DNA from: Pseudomonadota bacterium
GTDB lineage: Bacteria > Pseudomonadota > Gammaproteobacteria > Burkholderiales > Gallionellaceae
Direction: 5' to 3'
DNA: 16,190 nt
Assembly (NCBI GenBank): GCA_021783525.1
Contig: JAJXTT010000010.1
Span: 1-16,190 of the forward strand
Position 1 is the stretch's first letter. Every line of letters starts with the position of its first letter. Positions 15,686 through 16,190 of the stretch are shown here, in pieces. Made by a program: the position numbers and the translations under genes. Under the pieces are notes generated by a model that searched no databases, was not told where the DNA came from, and worked only from the letters and a program-made list of their open reading frames with translations.

Positions 15686-16190
15686 ATGGCCGAAAACGAA
15701 TCTATTACTACAACCGCCGATTTGTTTCCTTTGTTGCCCTTGCGCGACGTGGTGGTGTTCCCGCATATGGTCATCCCTCTCTTCGTTGGGCGTGCCAAAT
15801 CCATCAAAGCGTTGGAGGCAGCGATGGAGGCCGGCAAGAGCATTGTCCTGGTGGCACAAAAATCCGCGGCCAAAGACGAACCCGCAACGGAAGACATATA
15901 TCGCATCGGCAGTATCGCCAATATTCTGCAGATGCTGAAACTGCCGGACGGTACGGTCAAAGTGCTGGTAGAAGGTACGCAACGCGCCAAGGTGTTGCGT
16001 ATATTCGACGATAAATCCCATCTGGATGCCGAGATACAGCCCGTTCCGATCGACGAAGAGATCGGTCACGAGGCCGAGGCGATGCGGCGCGCGCTGATCA
16101 ATCAATTCGACCAGTACGTCAAACTCAACAAGAAGATTCCGCCTGAAATACTGACTTCTTTGGCGGGTATCGACGATGCGGGGCGTCTGG
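15686..16190 (+). CDS. lon: ATP-dependent protease La (Lon), 5' part only
   Basis: The first 168 codons of Lon, running off the right edge without a stop. Lon is a cytoplasmic AAA+ serine protease that removes misfolded and regulatory proteins. The visible part is the N-terminal substrate-recognition domain: LPLRDVVVFP (residues 17-26), then FVGRAKSIKALE, LVAQKS, and IYRIGSIANILQ followed by LPDGTVKVLVEG, in the family order. The ATPase and protease domains lie beyond the window, so their integrity cannot be judged. The ATG at 15686 gives the normal N terminus, though the upstream ribosome binding site (CAGAG) is weak. The strong sigma-32-like promoter just upstream suggests heat induction. 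Confidence 0.95.
   Translation, partial: MAENESITTTADLFPLLPLRDVVVFPHMVIPLFVGRAKSIKALEAAMEAGKSIVLVAQKSAAKDEPATEDIYRIGSIANILQMLKLPDGTVKVLVEGTQRAKVLRIFDDKSHLDAEIQPVPIDEEIGHEAEAMRRALINQFDQYVKLNKKIPPEILTSLAGIDDAGRL

Overview
The window looks like a chromosomal segment of a Betaproteobacterium, perhaps close to the Gallionellaceae/Nitrosomonadales. That placement is an impression from protein similarity and moderately high GC; no rRNA or other taxonomic marker is present. It contains no RNA genes, insertion sequences, CRISPR arrays or phage genes.

Left edge (1-937): a stand-alone CheY-like receiver protein lies on the minus strand. A 321-base gap separates it from the glycogen genes, which all read on the plus strand.

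Glycogen region (938-12275): the order is glgB (branching enzyme), pgi (glucose-6-phosphate isomerase), glgA (glycogen synthase), glgC (ADP-glucose pyrophosphorylase), a GH57 alpha-glucan-active enzyme and glgP (phosphorylase). The first five are tightly packed: gaps of 16, about 35 and 36 bases, plus a 4-base ATGA overlap between pgi and glgA. They are probably one operon. Together they carry fructose-6-P to glucose-6-P, make ADP-glucose from glucose-1-P, polymerise and branch the glucan, and degrade it again. Phosphoglucomutase and the GlgX debranching enzyme are not in the window. glgP follows a 461-base gap with strong hairpins and a direct repeat, so it may be controlled separately. A GC hairpin after glgP probably ends the region.

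Protein quality-control region (12370 to the right edge): tig, clpP, clpX and the 5' part of lon have the classical proteobacterial order. tig and clpP are 2 bases apart. A near-perfect heat-shock (sigma-32) promoter lies between clpX and lon and overlaps an inverted repeat at the end of clpX.

Most of the window is well-known housekeeping metabolism, and I see no undescribed system. The points most worth checking are: GlgC lacks the basic residues that bind fructose-1,6-bisphosphate/AMP in the E. coli enzyme; the sigma-32 promoter sits inside an inverted repeat before lon; the GH57 enzyme stands where a debranching enzyme might be expected; and an orphan receiver is divergent from glgB.
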